Source: CAVVYA01 sp963752345
Lineage (GTDB): Bacteria > Pseudomonadota > Alphaproteobacteria > SMXQ01
Length of the DNA: 64,000 nt
Direction of reading: 5' to 3'
Assembly: GCA_963752345.1 (NCBI GenBank)
Contig: CAVVYA010000002.1
Location: 806,001 to 870,000 of the forward strand
Under the pieces are notes generated by a model, which searched no databases, was not told the DNA's origin, and saw only the letters and a program-made list of their open reading frames with translations. Positions 56,453-64,000 of the stretch are shown one piece after another (position 1 is the stretch's first letter; every line of letters starts with the position of its first letter). The translations under genes and the position numbers were made by a program.

Positions 56453-57345
56453 GCGGCAACCCCTGCGTCATTGAAGGCACGCCGCGCCGCGGCATGAAGC
56501 GCCACGCCGCCCGGTTGCAGCACCGAAACGCCTTTCGCCCGCGCCGCCGCGATGATCGCCGGCAGACTGTCATAGAGCGGGTTGCGATCGGCGAGCGCCT
56601 GGGCGTCGGTGGCGAACAGCCGCGCCACGGCATAGACCCGCTCGTCGCTCACCCGCGTGCTGCTGACCAGCACATTCTGCACCCCGAATGTTTCCACATC
56701 GCGATCATGGCCCTCGAAGGTGCCGGCCCGCATCGTCGCGCGACCGTAGACCGGCGTCTTGGCCAGGATGGCATCGAGTTCTTCGCGCGCGAACGGCACG
56801 ACCTTGACCGCGACGCGCTTGAGCAGATCGGTGAAGTGGGTATTCGGCAGCGGCGGCTGGAATTGCGCGTCGACCGTGCCCTGCGCCAGCGCCGTGCCGC
56901 CATCGGCCTGATTGAGGAAGGCCGGCTCGATGTCACCGAGCTGCCAGCCGAGCGCCTCGAAGATGGTCGCGATGTGTCGTGCCATGCCGCTGTCCTTGTA
57001 GCCGATGGCGACACGACGGCCGCGCAGATCGCTGAACGTGCGGATCGCCGAGGATTTCTGCACGACGAAGAACATCGGCCCGGTGTTGACCGGCGAAACC
57101 ATGGCGAGATCGATCGGCGCCTTGAACGGCTCGTGGCCGGCGACCGCGAGCGGCGCCCAGTTGGCGGCCATGAATCCGAACTGCGCCGCGCCCGTCCCGA
57201 TCAGCTCGGCGTTGGCGACGCTGCCGGTCGAGGTGGTGACCCTCAGCTCCTCGCCATAGCCCCGCTCCCGCAGCAGGTCGGCAAGCGCCAGGCCTTGGGT
57301 GTGAAAGGTATTGCCCTGTTCGGCGGTCGCGATGACGAGGGTCAC
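56449..57345 (-). CDS. TAXI-like substrate-binding protein without a signal peptide
   Basis: A 298-residue protein of the TAXI/periplasmic-binding-fold superfamily. It starts with VIATAEQGNTFHTQGLALAD, so there is no leader peptide. The following VTTSTGSVANAELIGTGAAQ, GPMFFVVQKSSAIRTFSDLR and VAIGYKDSGMARHIATIFEA are binding-fold segments. The absence of a signal places it in the cytoplasm unless the start is wrong; no better upstream start was seen. Its stop overlaps the DUF120 start by four bases. Possible roles are a cytoplasmic sensor or enzyme. It is near but not part of the TAXI/TRAP pair. The frame is intact. Confidence 0.75.
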   Translation of the reverse strand: MTLVIATAEQGNTFHTQGLALADLLRERGYGEELRVTTSTGSVANAELIGTGAAQFGFMAANWAPLAVAGHEPFKAPIDLAMVSPVNTGPMFFVVQKSSAIRTFSDLRGRRVAIGYKDSGMARHIATIFEALGWQLGDIEPAFLNQADGGTALAQGTVDAQFQPPLPNTHFTDLLKRVAVKVVPFAREELDAILAKTPVYGRATMRAGTFEGHDRDVETFGVQNVLVSSTRVSDERVYAVARLFATDAQALADRNPLYDSLPAIIAAARAKGVSVLQPGGVALHAAARRAFNDAGVAA

Positions 57346-57360
57346 GACGTGTGATGTCCT

Positions 57361-57771
57361 TTAATGCACGGTGGGTTGAGGCGACGGCGAGGACGGCATG
57401 TCCTTGGGCGTATGGGATGTCTGACCGGACTGATGCAGCACCATCTTCCAGGCGCCGCGTTCGCGCACGAACAGATTGGCCGCGACCAGATGCATGGCGC
57501 CGATTGATTCCCAGCAGATCACCAGGGCCATGTTGCCGTACAATTGAAGCTGCGGCTGCACGGCGACGATCGGCGGCCGCGGCGGATTGGCCAGGATGCC
57601 CTCCCAGCTCTGCATGATCTTGACGCGGTCCCGCAACGGCGGCCAACCCGGATGGATACAGGCCACCGGGCTTTCACGCGCCCACACGGAATCCATGGCC
57701 GTTAAATCGCCACGTGCGAAGGCCGCGTAAAAGGCTTCGTTCGCCTTCAGCGCCGCATCCTCATCGCTCAC
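57361..57771 (-). CDS. SnoaL/NTF2-like protein
   Basis: A 136-residue protein of the NTF2-like superfamily: ANEAFYAAFARGDLTAMDSV, HPGWPPLRDRVKIMQSWEGI and AANLFVRERGAWKMVLHQSG fit DUF4440/SnoaL_3. Such proteins are small enzymes, isomerases or binding proteins. Start GTG 57771 is preferred, with TTG 57783 possible. It ends 15 bases before the TAXI-like gene, so the three genes (SnoaL-like, TAXI-like, DUF120) form a compact unit. The frame is intact. Confidence 0.78.
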   Translation of the reverse strand: MSDEDAALKANEAFYAAFARGDLTAMDSVWARESPVACIHPGWPPLRDRVKIMQSWEGILANPPRPPIVAVQPQLQLYGNMALVICWESIGAMHLVAANLFVRERGAWKMVLHQSGQTSHTPKDMPSSPSPQPTVH

Positions 57772-57867
57772 GTCTGCTGGCAAATCGGCTCGTCCTCACC
57801 GGCGGACGGCACCGACCCGGCGCCACCCCATTGACGGGCACAGGTTAGCACTGGGACGGCGCGGTTC

Positions 57868-58962
57868 TCAATCCGAACCGCCGTCGCCGCCGCCTTCCGT
57901 GGCGCCTTCCTTGAGGGTGCGGTCCGCCGCCCGGGGTTTCAACGCATCGGCGGCGGCCTGGGCGATATCTGGCGAAATGGCAAAGGCTGTCTTGATGATC
58001 TTGTCGAGACGCTCGCCATCGAACCATTCGAGTTCGAGATGCTGCTTTTGCGCCTCTGACACGAAACCCGGGTCCTTCATCGTGGCGTTGAACGCCGCGC
58101 GCAGCATCTTGACCCGGTCATCCGCCACGCCCGGGGGCGCCAGCACGGGCCGGTCCATCTCCATGGGCGCCAACACGAGTGCCAGGATCTTCTTGCCGCG
58201 GTCGTCCTTGATCAATTCCATGACAGTCGGCACGTCGGGGAAATCCGGATCGCGCTCCGCCGAAATCTGGATCACCACCTGGACCTTCTTCTGCGGAAAC
58301 CAATCCGGCCGCGTGCTGGCGATCGAGGACTTGAGACCGCCGCAGCGGCCGTGCACCTCGCCGCGCTCCATGGCGAGGTAGACGTCGTTGCCGCCCTTGT
58401 AGCCGGAGATGATCTTGTTCTTGGTGCCGAGGAGGGAATTGAGCATCGCCGGCAGGGTTTCCATCTGCGATCCCGCGCCGGTGCCGCCGACGATGAACTG
58501 CTTGTCGTACATGTCCTTGTAAGTTTTGATCGGCGATTCGTGCCAGGCGACGCAGATGCCGTTCGCCGTGTTCATGCTGCCGATCCAATTGAACTTGGTC
58601 GAATCGAACTTGGCCGCGTCCAGACCATAGAGCGGCGCCAGCGGCACGCTCGAATGAATCAGGCCGAGCACGCTGCCGTCCTTCGGCGCGTTGGTATAGA
58701 GGAAGTTGGTCGCCCGCAGGCCGCCGCCGCCCGGCATGTTCTGCACGATGATGTTGGGATTGCCCGGCAGATGATTGCCGAAGTAGCGCGCGAAGGCCCG
58801 GCCGTAGGAGGCGTAGCCGCCGCCCGCGCCGGCGCTCAGCGTCAGGGTGATGTCCTTCGTCTTCTTGAAGAACTCCTCGGCCGATTGGGCCGCGGCCTGA
58901 CCGGTCGAGGCGACGACCAGCGCCGCGGCGAAGACCAGAGGAATTGCCGTCATCGAACGCAT
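57868..58962 (-). CDS. Bug-family periplasmic solute receptor
   Basis: A 364-residue Bug receptor. The signal peptide ends near AAA-QSAEE (residue 26). Segments LTLSAGAGGGYASYGRAFAR, IVQNMPGGGGLRATNFLYTN, KFNWIGSMNTANGICVAWHE and SGYKGGNDVYLAMERGEVHG mark it as a close paralogue of the receptors at 48.9 and 60.3 kb. It lacks their extra C-terminal domain and ends in a short glycine-rich tail. GGAGA precedes ATG 58962. It directly follows the VOC gene on the same strand, suggesting uptake of the compound degraded there. The frame is intact. Confidence 0.92.
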   Translation of the reverse strand: MRSMTAIPLVFAAALVVASTGQAAAQSAEEFFKKTKDITLTLSAGAGGGYASYGRAFARYFGNHLPGNPNIIVQNMPGGGGLRATNFLYTNAPKDGSVLGLIHSSVPLAPLYGLDAAKFDSTKFNWIGSMNTANGICVAWHESPIKTYKDMYDKQFIVGGTGAGSQMETLPAMLNSLLGTKNKIISGYKGGNDVYLAMERGEVHGRCGGLKSSIASTRPDWFPQKKVQVVIQISAERDPDFPDVPTVMELIKDDRGKKILALVLAPMEMDRPVLAPPGVADDRVKMLRAAFNATMKDPGFVSEAQKQHLELEWFDGERLDKIIKTAFAISPDIAQAAADALKPRAADRTLKEGATEGGGDGGSD

Positions 58963-58976
58963 GGGTGTCTCCATGG

Positions 58977-59798
58977 TTACTGTTGGGCGACGGACAGCAG
59001 GACGCCGTCCGAAATCGGCCATGAAATACTGGCCGAGCGGGCAGCTCTTGCGGAACAGCTCGAGCCGCGCGGCGCCTTCCGACCCGGTGCCGACCGGACT
59101 CGGGCGTCAGGCGCGGGTTGTCGCCCGCCACCGTCTCCACGTCTTTCTTGAACTGCTCGATGCTCTCGACCGTGAAGCCGATGTGGTCCATGCCGGGCGA
59201 GACGATTCCCGTGCCGTCGTAGTCGGTGATATGCCATGGCATGATCATCAGCGTCATGCGGCCGTCGGTGACATAATAGTTGGGGTCGCCTTCGGCCTTG
59301 TTGCGGGTGTCGAGTTCGAACACGTCGACGTAGAACTTCGCCATCTGCTCCGGGTTCAGCGTGCGCATGGCGACATGACTGATGAAGCGATTCTGGCTGC
59401 GCTTGCCGGTATCCTCATGGTCGGCATAGACCTCGGTGCGGTTCGACATGTCCTTCTGCGACAGGTCGAATACGTTGCCGTCAGGGTCATGGGTGGTGAT
59501 GCCGGCGAACGGCCGCGTCGACGGGCGCTTGAGCCATTCGACCTGCGGGTATGCCTTGCGCATACGCTCGAACACGGTTTCGACGTTCTCGACCTGGATG
59601 CCGAAATGATCGAGCCGCGCCGGGCGCCCGGCGCGCCGCGGATTGATGTTGAGCCCGACATAGCCGTCGCCGACCGTCACCGCGCGCTGCGGCCGCGCCT
59701 TGCCCGACGTCTTCATGCCGAACATCGAACTCGTAGAACTTGCCGAGCTGCGCGTAGTTCTCGCTGACAGTGGCAACGTGATTGATCTTGGCGAACAT
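58977..59798 (-). pseudogene. Two-domain VOC/extradiol-dioxygenase-type protein, frame-broken
   Basis: About 274 residues with four VOC-type motifs: KINHVATV at the start, RLDHFGIQVENVETVFERM, RFISHVAMRTLNPEQMAKFY and GMDHIGFTVESIEQFKKDV. The final RLELFRKSCPLGQ carries the metal glutamate. The layout fits extradiol ring-cleavage dioxygenases or 4-hydroxyphenylpyruvate-like enzymes, which use iron. Frame changes lie near 59730, 59105 and 59012. Joined, the protein is complete and ends DGVLLSVAQQ at TAA 58977. It is downstream of a Bug receptor and a cupin, and upstream of another receptor, forming a catabolic-looking set. Confidence 0.8.
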
Positions 59799-59830
59799 TC
59801 CCAGCTACTCCGTTTTTCTTCGATTTGCCT

Positions 59831-60302
59831 TTATGATTTGACCGCGGTGAAGCGTTGCGAGCTGCCCACCTGGTAGCGTTGCGGCGCGACATCGGTGCGG
59901 CCGGTGCTCTTGTCCTGGCGATCGTAAATCGCGGAGACCTGCAGCAGCTCGAGCTCGTCCTCGCCGGCGTTCTCGAACCAGTAGCGCGAATAGGCCGGCG
60001 TGATCGTGCCCTCGTTGGGTCCGAATTCGCCGATCACCTCGTCGTCCGGCCCATAGAACCGCACGCGTCCCTTCAGCACCATCCACAGGCTGTCGCTGTT
60101 GGTGTGATAGTGCAGGTTGTTCTCGCCGCCGTTCTTCTTGACGATCTGCACGATGCCGCGCATCCGGTCGCTCTTGGCGAGCTCGACGCGGCCCTTGCCT
60201 GAGGTCACGCCGTCCGGCTTGGCATAGCTGAAGGTCGTGACCTTGGCCTCCGCTTCCTGCGTGCCGCTGGGTCATCTCGTTTGACGCCGGATTGCTCGAC
60301 AT
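59831..60302 (-). CDS. Cupin-domain protein (N-terminal frame break)
   Basis: About 156 residues. The cupin core has NNLHYHTNSDSLWMVLKGRV (motif 1 with histidines) and GTITPAYSRYWFENAGE (motif 2). The open core frame starts only at 60208, but MSSNPASNEMTQ from ATG 60302 joins it if one base near 60268 is removed, giving SGTQEAEAKVTTFSYAKPDG. The role may be isomerase or ring-processing enzyme; no substrate is predictable. It sits between a Bug receptor and the VOC protein gene. Confidence 0.8.
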
Positions 60303-60346
60303 CGTTTCCTCCTTATGGTTCCCCGGCGCGCGTTCGCGGCGCGGTC

Positions 60347-61641
60347 TTATTCGCAGGCGATCAGCGTGGCTTCGGATTTGTCGCCCGTATAGGTCACTTC
60401 GCAGGCCATGCCGGGCTTGAGCTTCTCGCGCGGGCCTTCCTGGCCGCCGAAGGTGACCTTGCTGCGCGCGCCGCTCAGCGTGACGGTATGCACGTCCTCG
60501 CGCGCCGCGAAGCTGAGCTCGCGGCCGTCGTCTTTGACCGCGTCGAGCTTGGTCTTGATCTTCACCTGGTCCGGCGCCTTCTTGACGATCTGCATCTTGT
60601 CGGTCCGCGTGATGGCGAGCGACGCCTTCTCGACCATCGGCTTGGGATAGGAATAGAGCTTGTTGATGAGCTGCTCGATGCGCTCGCCCGAAACCGCGCC
60701 GACTTCGAGCTGCTGCTTCTGCGCCAAGGCGATGAACTCCGGATCCGCCATGCTCTTGTCGAAGGCCGCGCGCAGCGCCGCCAGGCGGTCGGCCGGCACA
60801 TCCGGCGTGGTCAGGATCGGGCGGCCCATGAGTTGCGGCGAGATGATCAGATCGATGATCTGACGCTGTTCGTCGCTCGTCGCCAGCTCGCCGAGCAACG
60901 GCACGTTGGGCAGCTCGGGATGCTTGTCGACGCCGAGCTGGACCAGCAGCGTGATCTTGTTCTCCTTGATCCACTGGCCGCGGGTGCTTTCGATGCTGCT
61001 CCACGACCAGCCGCAGCGGCCGTCGATCTCGCCACGCTCGAACGCCAGGTTGATGGCGCCGCCGCGAGTTGTAGCCGGTGATCAGCTTCATCTTGGTGTC
61101 GAACAGATTGTTGATCAGGTTGGGATACATGTCGGTGTCCGAGCCCGGGCCCAAGCCGCCGACGATCAGCGGATATTGCTGGAGATCCTTGAAGTTCTTG
61201 ACCTTCGAGCCATGCCAGGCGACGCACAGGCTGACCTCGTTGTTCATGCTGCCGATCCAGCCGAACTTGGTCGGGTCGAACTTGACGCCCTGGGCGTCGA
61301 ACAACGGCGCCGTCGAGACCGCGCCGCGGTGGATCAGCGCGAACACGCTGCCATCCTTTACCGCGACATTATAGAGGTGATTGGCGGCGACGATGCCGCC
61401 GGCGCCCTGCAGGTGCTGGATGATGATCTTGAGGCTTGCCTGGAAGATATTTTTCCATGAACGGCATCAGGGCATGGGCGTAGGTGCCGTAGCCGCCACC
61501 CTGCCCGGCCGAGAGGATCATCTTCATATCGCGGCCCTTGTAGAAGGCATCCGCCGATTGCGCCTGCGCCAGGCCGCTCGCCATCGCGACGAGCCCCGCC
61601 GCCAGAACCGTCACGCGCGCCGCACCGATCTGTTTCGTCAT
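60347..61641 (-). pseudogene. Bug-family receptor with extra C-terminal domain, frame-broken
   Basis: About 431 residues. The signal peptide is VTVLAAGLVAMASGLAQA-QS. Receptor segments: MILSAGQGGGYGTYAHALMP, IIIQHLQGAGGIVAANHL, KFGWIGSMNNEVSLCVAWHG and LVQLGVDKHPELPNVPLLG-type blocks. Breaks near 61433 and 61066 split the text. The final 85 residues (TKLDAVKDDGRELSFAARED, then RSKVTFGGQEGPREKLKPGM and CEVTYTGDKSEATLIAC) match the tail of the 48.9 kb receptor. ATG 61641 begins the signal peptide. It leads the run receptor, cupin, VOC, receptor on the minus strand. Confidence 0.85.
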
Positions 61642-61745
61642 TCCAACCTCCCAGGACCGCGCCGTCTTTTCGACAGTCTTAGCCTCTTGCGGCAAGTGTA
61701 AGCCCCTCTCCGAAGGCACGGCAAACGAATTCCCGGGCTGCGGTA

Positions 61746-63092
61746 GTGCTCTACAAGACCATCAAGGGCTTGTATGCGTGGGGCGAATTCCCGATAGTCT
61801 GCCTTCTACGTATTCATTCTTCAGCCCGGTGCGCTCCCTTGTTGATTCGAGCTCTCAAAGCCAACCCTCACGGCTGGGTGGTCGTTCTCGTCTGCTTTTT
61901 CGCCCTGAGCGTGGTTTCGGCGACCCGCGCCAGCATCGGGCTCGTCATGCCATCCTTGGAATCGGAATTGGGTTGGAGCCGCGGATTCGTGTCTTCGGTG
62001 GCGGCCTATTCGCTGATCACCATGGCGATCGCCGCGCCCTTCGTCGGCAACCTGCTCGACCGCTACGGCCCGCGCGCCATCCTGGTGGTTGGCTTGACCG
62101 TCACCGGCATAGGCTTGGTCTCCTGCGCCTTCGTCGAACTACCCTGGCATTTCATGGCGAGCTTCGCGGTGCTCGCCGGGCTCGGCTATGGCACGGTGGC
62201 CAAGAGCATGGTCTCCGCCACGGTCGCCGGCTATTTCGACGAGAACCGGGGCCTCGCCATCGGCGTCTCCGCCGCCGGCTCGACCGCCGGCCAGCTCGCC
62301 TTGCTGCCGGCCCTGGCGCTGGTGATGACGGCCTATGGCTGGCGCACGGGTTATGTGCTTCTCGGGGTCGCGTGCTTTGTCCTGATCCCCTTCGTGTGGA
62401 TGATGATCGGCGACGGCCGCAAGAAGCCGGCCATGCGCAAAGGACCGGCGACGCCCGCCGGACTCGGCCAGCGCCTCGGCTACATCTTCTCCAACCGCAC
62501 GTTTCTCCTACTGCTTGTCAGCTACACGATCTGCGGCTTCACCACCGCCGGCGTGATCGAGACCCATCTCATCCCCTATGTGCAGAGTTGCGGCCTGCCG
62601 GTCACCACCGGCGCTTACGCCTACGGCGTGTTGGCGGCCTTCAACATGGGCGGCATGGCGCTCGCCGGCTACCTGTCGGACAAGTGGCATCGGCCGCGCC
62701 TGCTCGCCGCGGTCTATGCCGGCCGCGGTCTTTCCTTCATCGTGCTGATGATGGTGCCGGCCTACGACGTGGCGCCGCTGTTTGTGTTCGCGGTCCTGTT
62801 CGGCATCTTCGACTACTCGACGATCCCGCTGACCACCTCGCTGGTCGCCACCCATGTCGGTATGCGCGTGATGGGACTGGCGCTCGGCTTGCTCGGCGCC
62901 TTCCATTCGGCGGGCGCGGCGGCAGGCGCCTTCATGGGTGGGATTCTCTATGACCTGTTCCAGCAGTACGACTGGATCTGGATCGCCTCGATCGCCTTGG
63001 CGCTGTTCGCCGCCGTCCTGGCCATTCTCATTCCGGAGGACCGCGAGGGTGTCGAGAAGCGTATGGCCGCTGCCGTTACCGCGCCGGCGTAA
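61746..63092 (+). CDS. MFS transporter, monocarboxylate-like
   Basis: A major facilitator with 12 hydrophobic segments, 448 residues by the open frame. The core begins near PHGWVVVLVCFFALSVVSAT and has FVGNLLDRYGPRAILVVGLT (the motif between helices 2 and 3), GYLSDKWHRPRLLAAVYAGR (the central motif) and FMGGILYDLFQQYDWIWIAS near the end. The first 35 residues from GTG 61746 are unlike the family, so the true start may be a later codon such as TTG near 61840. It is divergent from the Bug receptor run. The substrate is unknown, probably an organic acid. Confidence 0.85.
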   Translation: MLYKTIKGLYAWGEFPIVCLLRIHSSARCAPLLIRALKANPHGWVVVLVCFFALSVVSATRASIGLVMPSLESELGWSRGFVSSVAAYSLITMAIAAPFVGNLLDRYGPRAILVVGLTVTGIGLVSCAFVELPWHFMASFAVLAGLGYGTVAKSMVSATVAGYFDENRGLAIGVSAAGSTAGQLALLPALALVMTAYGWRTGYVLLGVACFVLIPFVWMMIGDGRKKPAMRKGPATPAGLGQRLGYIFSNRTFLLLLVSYTICGFTTAGVIETHLIPYVQSCGLPVTTGAYAYGVLAAFNMGGMALAGYLSDKWHRPRLLAAVYAGRGLSFIVLMMVPAYDVAPLFVFAVLFGIFDYSTIPLTTSLVATHVGMRVMGLALGLLGAFHSAGAAAGAFMGGILYDLFQQYDWIWIASIALALFAAVLAILIPEDREGVEKRMAAAVTAPA

Positions 63093-63129
63093 TACCTCAT
63101 GGGAATCCTGAAATAATGGCAATAAGATT

Positions 63130-63690
63130 ATGAAGTTATTCGCACTATCTGGATCACTGCGCGCCGGATCGTTCAACAGCAAGCTGATTGCCCTGGCGGC
63201 CGACGAGGCCCGGCGTCAGGGCGCCGACGTCACCCTCGGCGATTTCCGCGCCCTCGCCCCGCCGCTCTATGACGCGGACCTCGAAAATTCGAGCGGATTC
63301 CCGCCGCAGGCCCAGGCGCTGATTCGTCACATCGAACAGGCCGAGGGCATGATGATCGCGACGCCGGAATACAATTACTCCGTCCCCGGTCCGCTCAAGA
63401 ACGCGTTCGACTGGGTGTCGCGCGTCAAGCCTTATCGATTCCAGGACAAGCCGGTGCTGCTGATGGGCGCCAGCTCGGGCGGCTGGGGCGCCGTGCATGG
63501 CATGGACGCTCTGCGCATCACGCTGCACTACCAGGGCGCCGCGATCTACCCGGACGTGTTCTCGCTGCAGAACGGCAAATCCGCGTTCGACGCGCAGGAC
63601 CGCTTTGCCGACGCCGGCTTGAATGGCAAACTGGCGGAACTCATCGGCAAATTTCTCCAGTCCCTGCGCGAGCGGCCATCTGCCTCCTGA
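63130..63690 (+). CDS. NADPH-dependent FMN reductase family protein
   Basis: A 186-residue flavodoxin-fold reductase. It opens LFALSGSLRAGSFNSKLIA (FMN phosphate loop) and has the family mark ATPEYNYSVPGPLKNAFDWV, followed by LLMGASSGGWGAVHGMDAL. Such enzymes reduce quinones, chromate or azo compounds with NADPH. It is 37 bases after the MFS gene and 12 bases before the SpmA-like gene, all on the plus strand. The length is normal and the frame intact. Confidence 0.93.
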   Translation: MKLFALSGSLRAGSFNSKLIALAADEARRQGADVTLGDFRALAPPLYDADLENSSGFPPQAQALIRHIEQAEGMMIATPEYNYSVPGPLKNAFDWVSRVKPYRFQDKPVLLMGASSGGWGAVHGMDALRITLHYQGAAIYPDVFSLQNGKSAFDAQDRFADAGLNGKLAELIGKFLQSLRERPSAS

Positions 63691-63702
63691 AGGGAGCATC
63701 CC

Positions 63703-64000
63703 TTGAACGGCATCTTCTTCGCCATCGTTCTCGTCGCGTTCGGTGTCACCGCGTGGCGCGAACTGACCTGGGTGGCGGTGGAGCCCGACCAGCTTTCGCC
63801 GATGACCCTGCTCGGCTCCAACATGATCGAGACCGCCGGCAGCGCCGTCACCCTCGCCATCGGGCTCGTCGGCATCATGGCGCTGTTCCTCGGCCTGATG
63901 AAGGTCGCCGAGGCGGGCGGCCTGCTCACCGTCATCGCCCGCACCATCCGGCCGCTCATGGTCCGGCTGTTTCCCGACGTGCCGCACGATCATCCGGCGA
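63703..64000 (+). CDS. SpmA-like nucleoside-recognition membrane protein, 5' part
   Basis: The first 99 codons of a membrane protein cut by the right edge. It starts at TTG 63703, with AAGGGAG eight bases upstream. FFAIVLVAFGVTAWREL and GSAVTLAIGLVGIMALFLGL are membrane helices, and LTVIARTIRPLMVRLFPDVP is the family segment seen in spore maturation protein SpmA. Homologues occur widely in non-spore-formers, where their function is unknown. It follows the FMN reductase with 12 bases between. Confidence 0.85.
   Translation, partial: MNGIFFAIVLVAFGVTAWRELTWVAVEPDQLSPMTLLGSNMIETAGSAVTLAIGLVGIMALFLGLMKVAEAGGLLTVIARTIRPLMVRLFPDVPHDHPA

Overview
The window comes from a GC-rich chromosome of an alphaproteobacterium, most likely Hyphomicrobiales or a close relative. 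The evidence is a NepR/PhyR general stress switch with a GGAAC-type EcfG promoter, two HWE-family histidine kinases, a Zur operator of the alphaproteobacterial type, a mitochondrial-type complex I accessory subunit and a 17-kDa-type surface antigen. No prophage, insertion sequence, integrase, CRISPR array or rRNA was seen. Four tRNAs (Cys, Asn, Arg, Pro) are present.

Layout. 1-1.1 kb: the start of a TolC-type gene behind a Pcm-like methyltransferase. 1.4-9.4 kb: two tRNAs, then a signalling block (phyR, nepR, response regulator, HWE kinase, and a large frame-broken multi-PAS kinase). 10-19 kb: two Bug-type periplasmic receptors, a second HWE kinase, an SDR, a UbiD decarboxylase, a hydrolase-OsmC fusion and a wrecked MFS gene. 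19-27.4 kb: NUDIX hydrolase, sulfur genes (cysK, sseA, metC), the zinc locus (zur-znuC-znuB with a Zur box), hisI, a 2-hydroxyacid dehydrogenase and a PAS/cysteine protein. 27.5-29.5 kb: methionine salvage mtnB-mtnD-mtnC. 29.5-48.7 kb: mostly housekeeping and envelope genes, including a membrane protein/serine protease pair, a divergent acyl-CoA dehydrogenase/HxlR pair, cold shock, universal stress, antiporter and radical SAM genes. 49-61.6 kb: a catabolic and uptake region almost entirely on the minus strand, with three more Bug receptors, two TAXI-type proteins, a TRAP permease, a TauD-type dioxygenase, a GST, two cupins, a two-domain VOC protein and a CTP-dependent riboflavin-kinase-like protein. 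61.7-64 kb: MFS, FMN reductase and the start of an SpmA-like gene.

Biological theme. The organism seems geared to capturing organic acids or aromatics with many solute receptors. There are five Bug receptors but no TctA/TctB permease here. Ring and side-chain enzymes (UbiD, VOC, TauD, GST, acyl-CoA dehydrogenase, SDR, cupins) lie next to them. Two of the five Bug receptors carry the same extra C-terminal domain of about 85 residues, which I do not recognise.

Data quality. At least sixteen genes are broken by one or more single-base frame changes while the protein continues cleanly in another frame. This pattern (about thirty breaks, no nonsense decay, normal codon use on both sides) looks more like residual sequencing indels than real gene decay. 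Genes with several breaks are typed as pseudogenes 'as read'. Those with one marginal break are typed as CDS, with the break stated.
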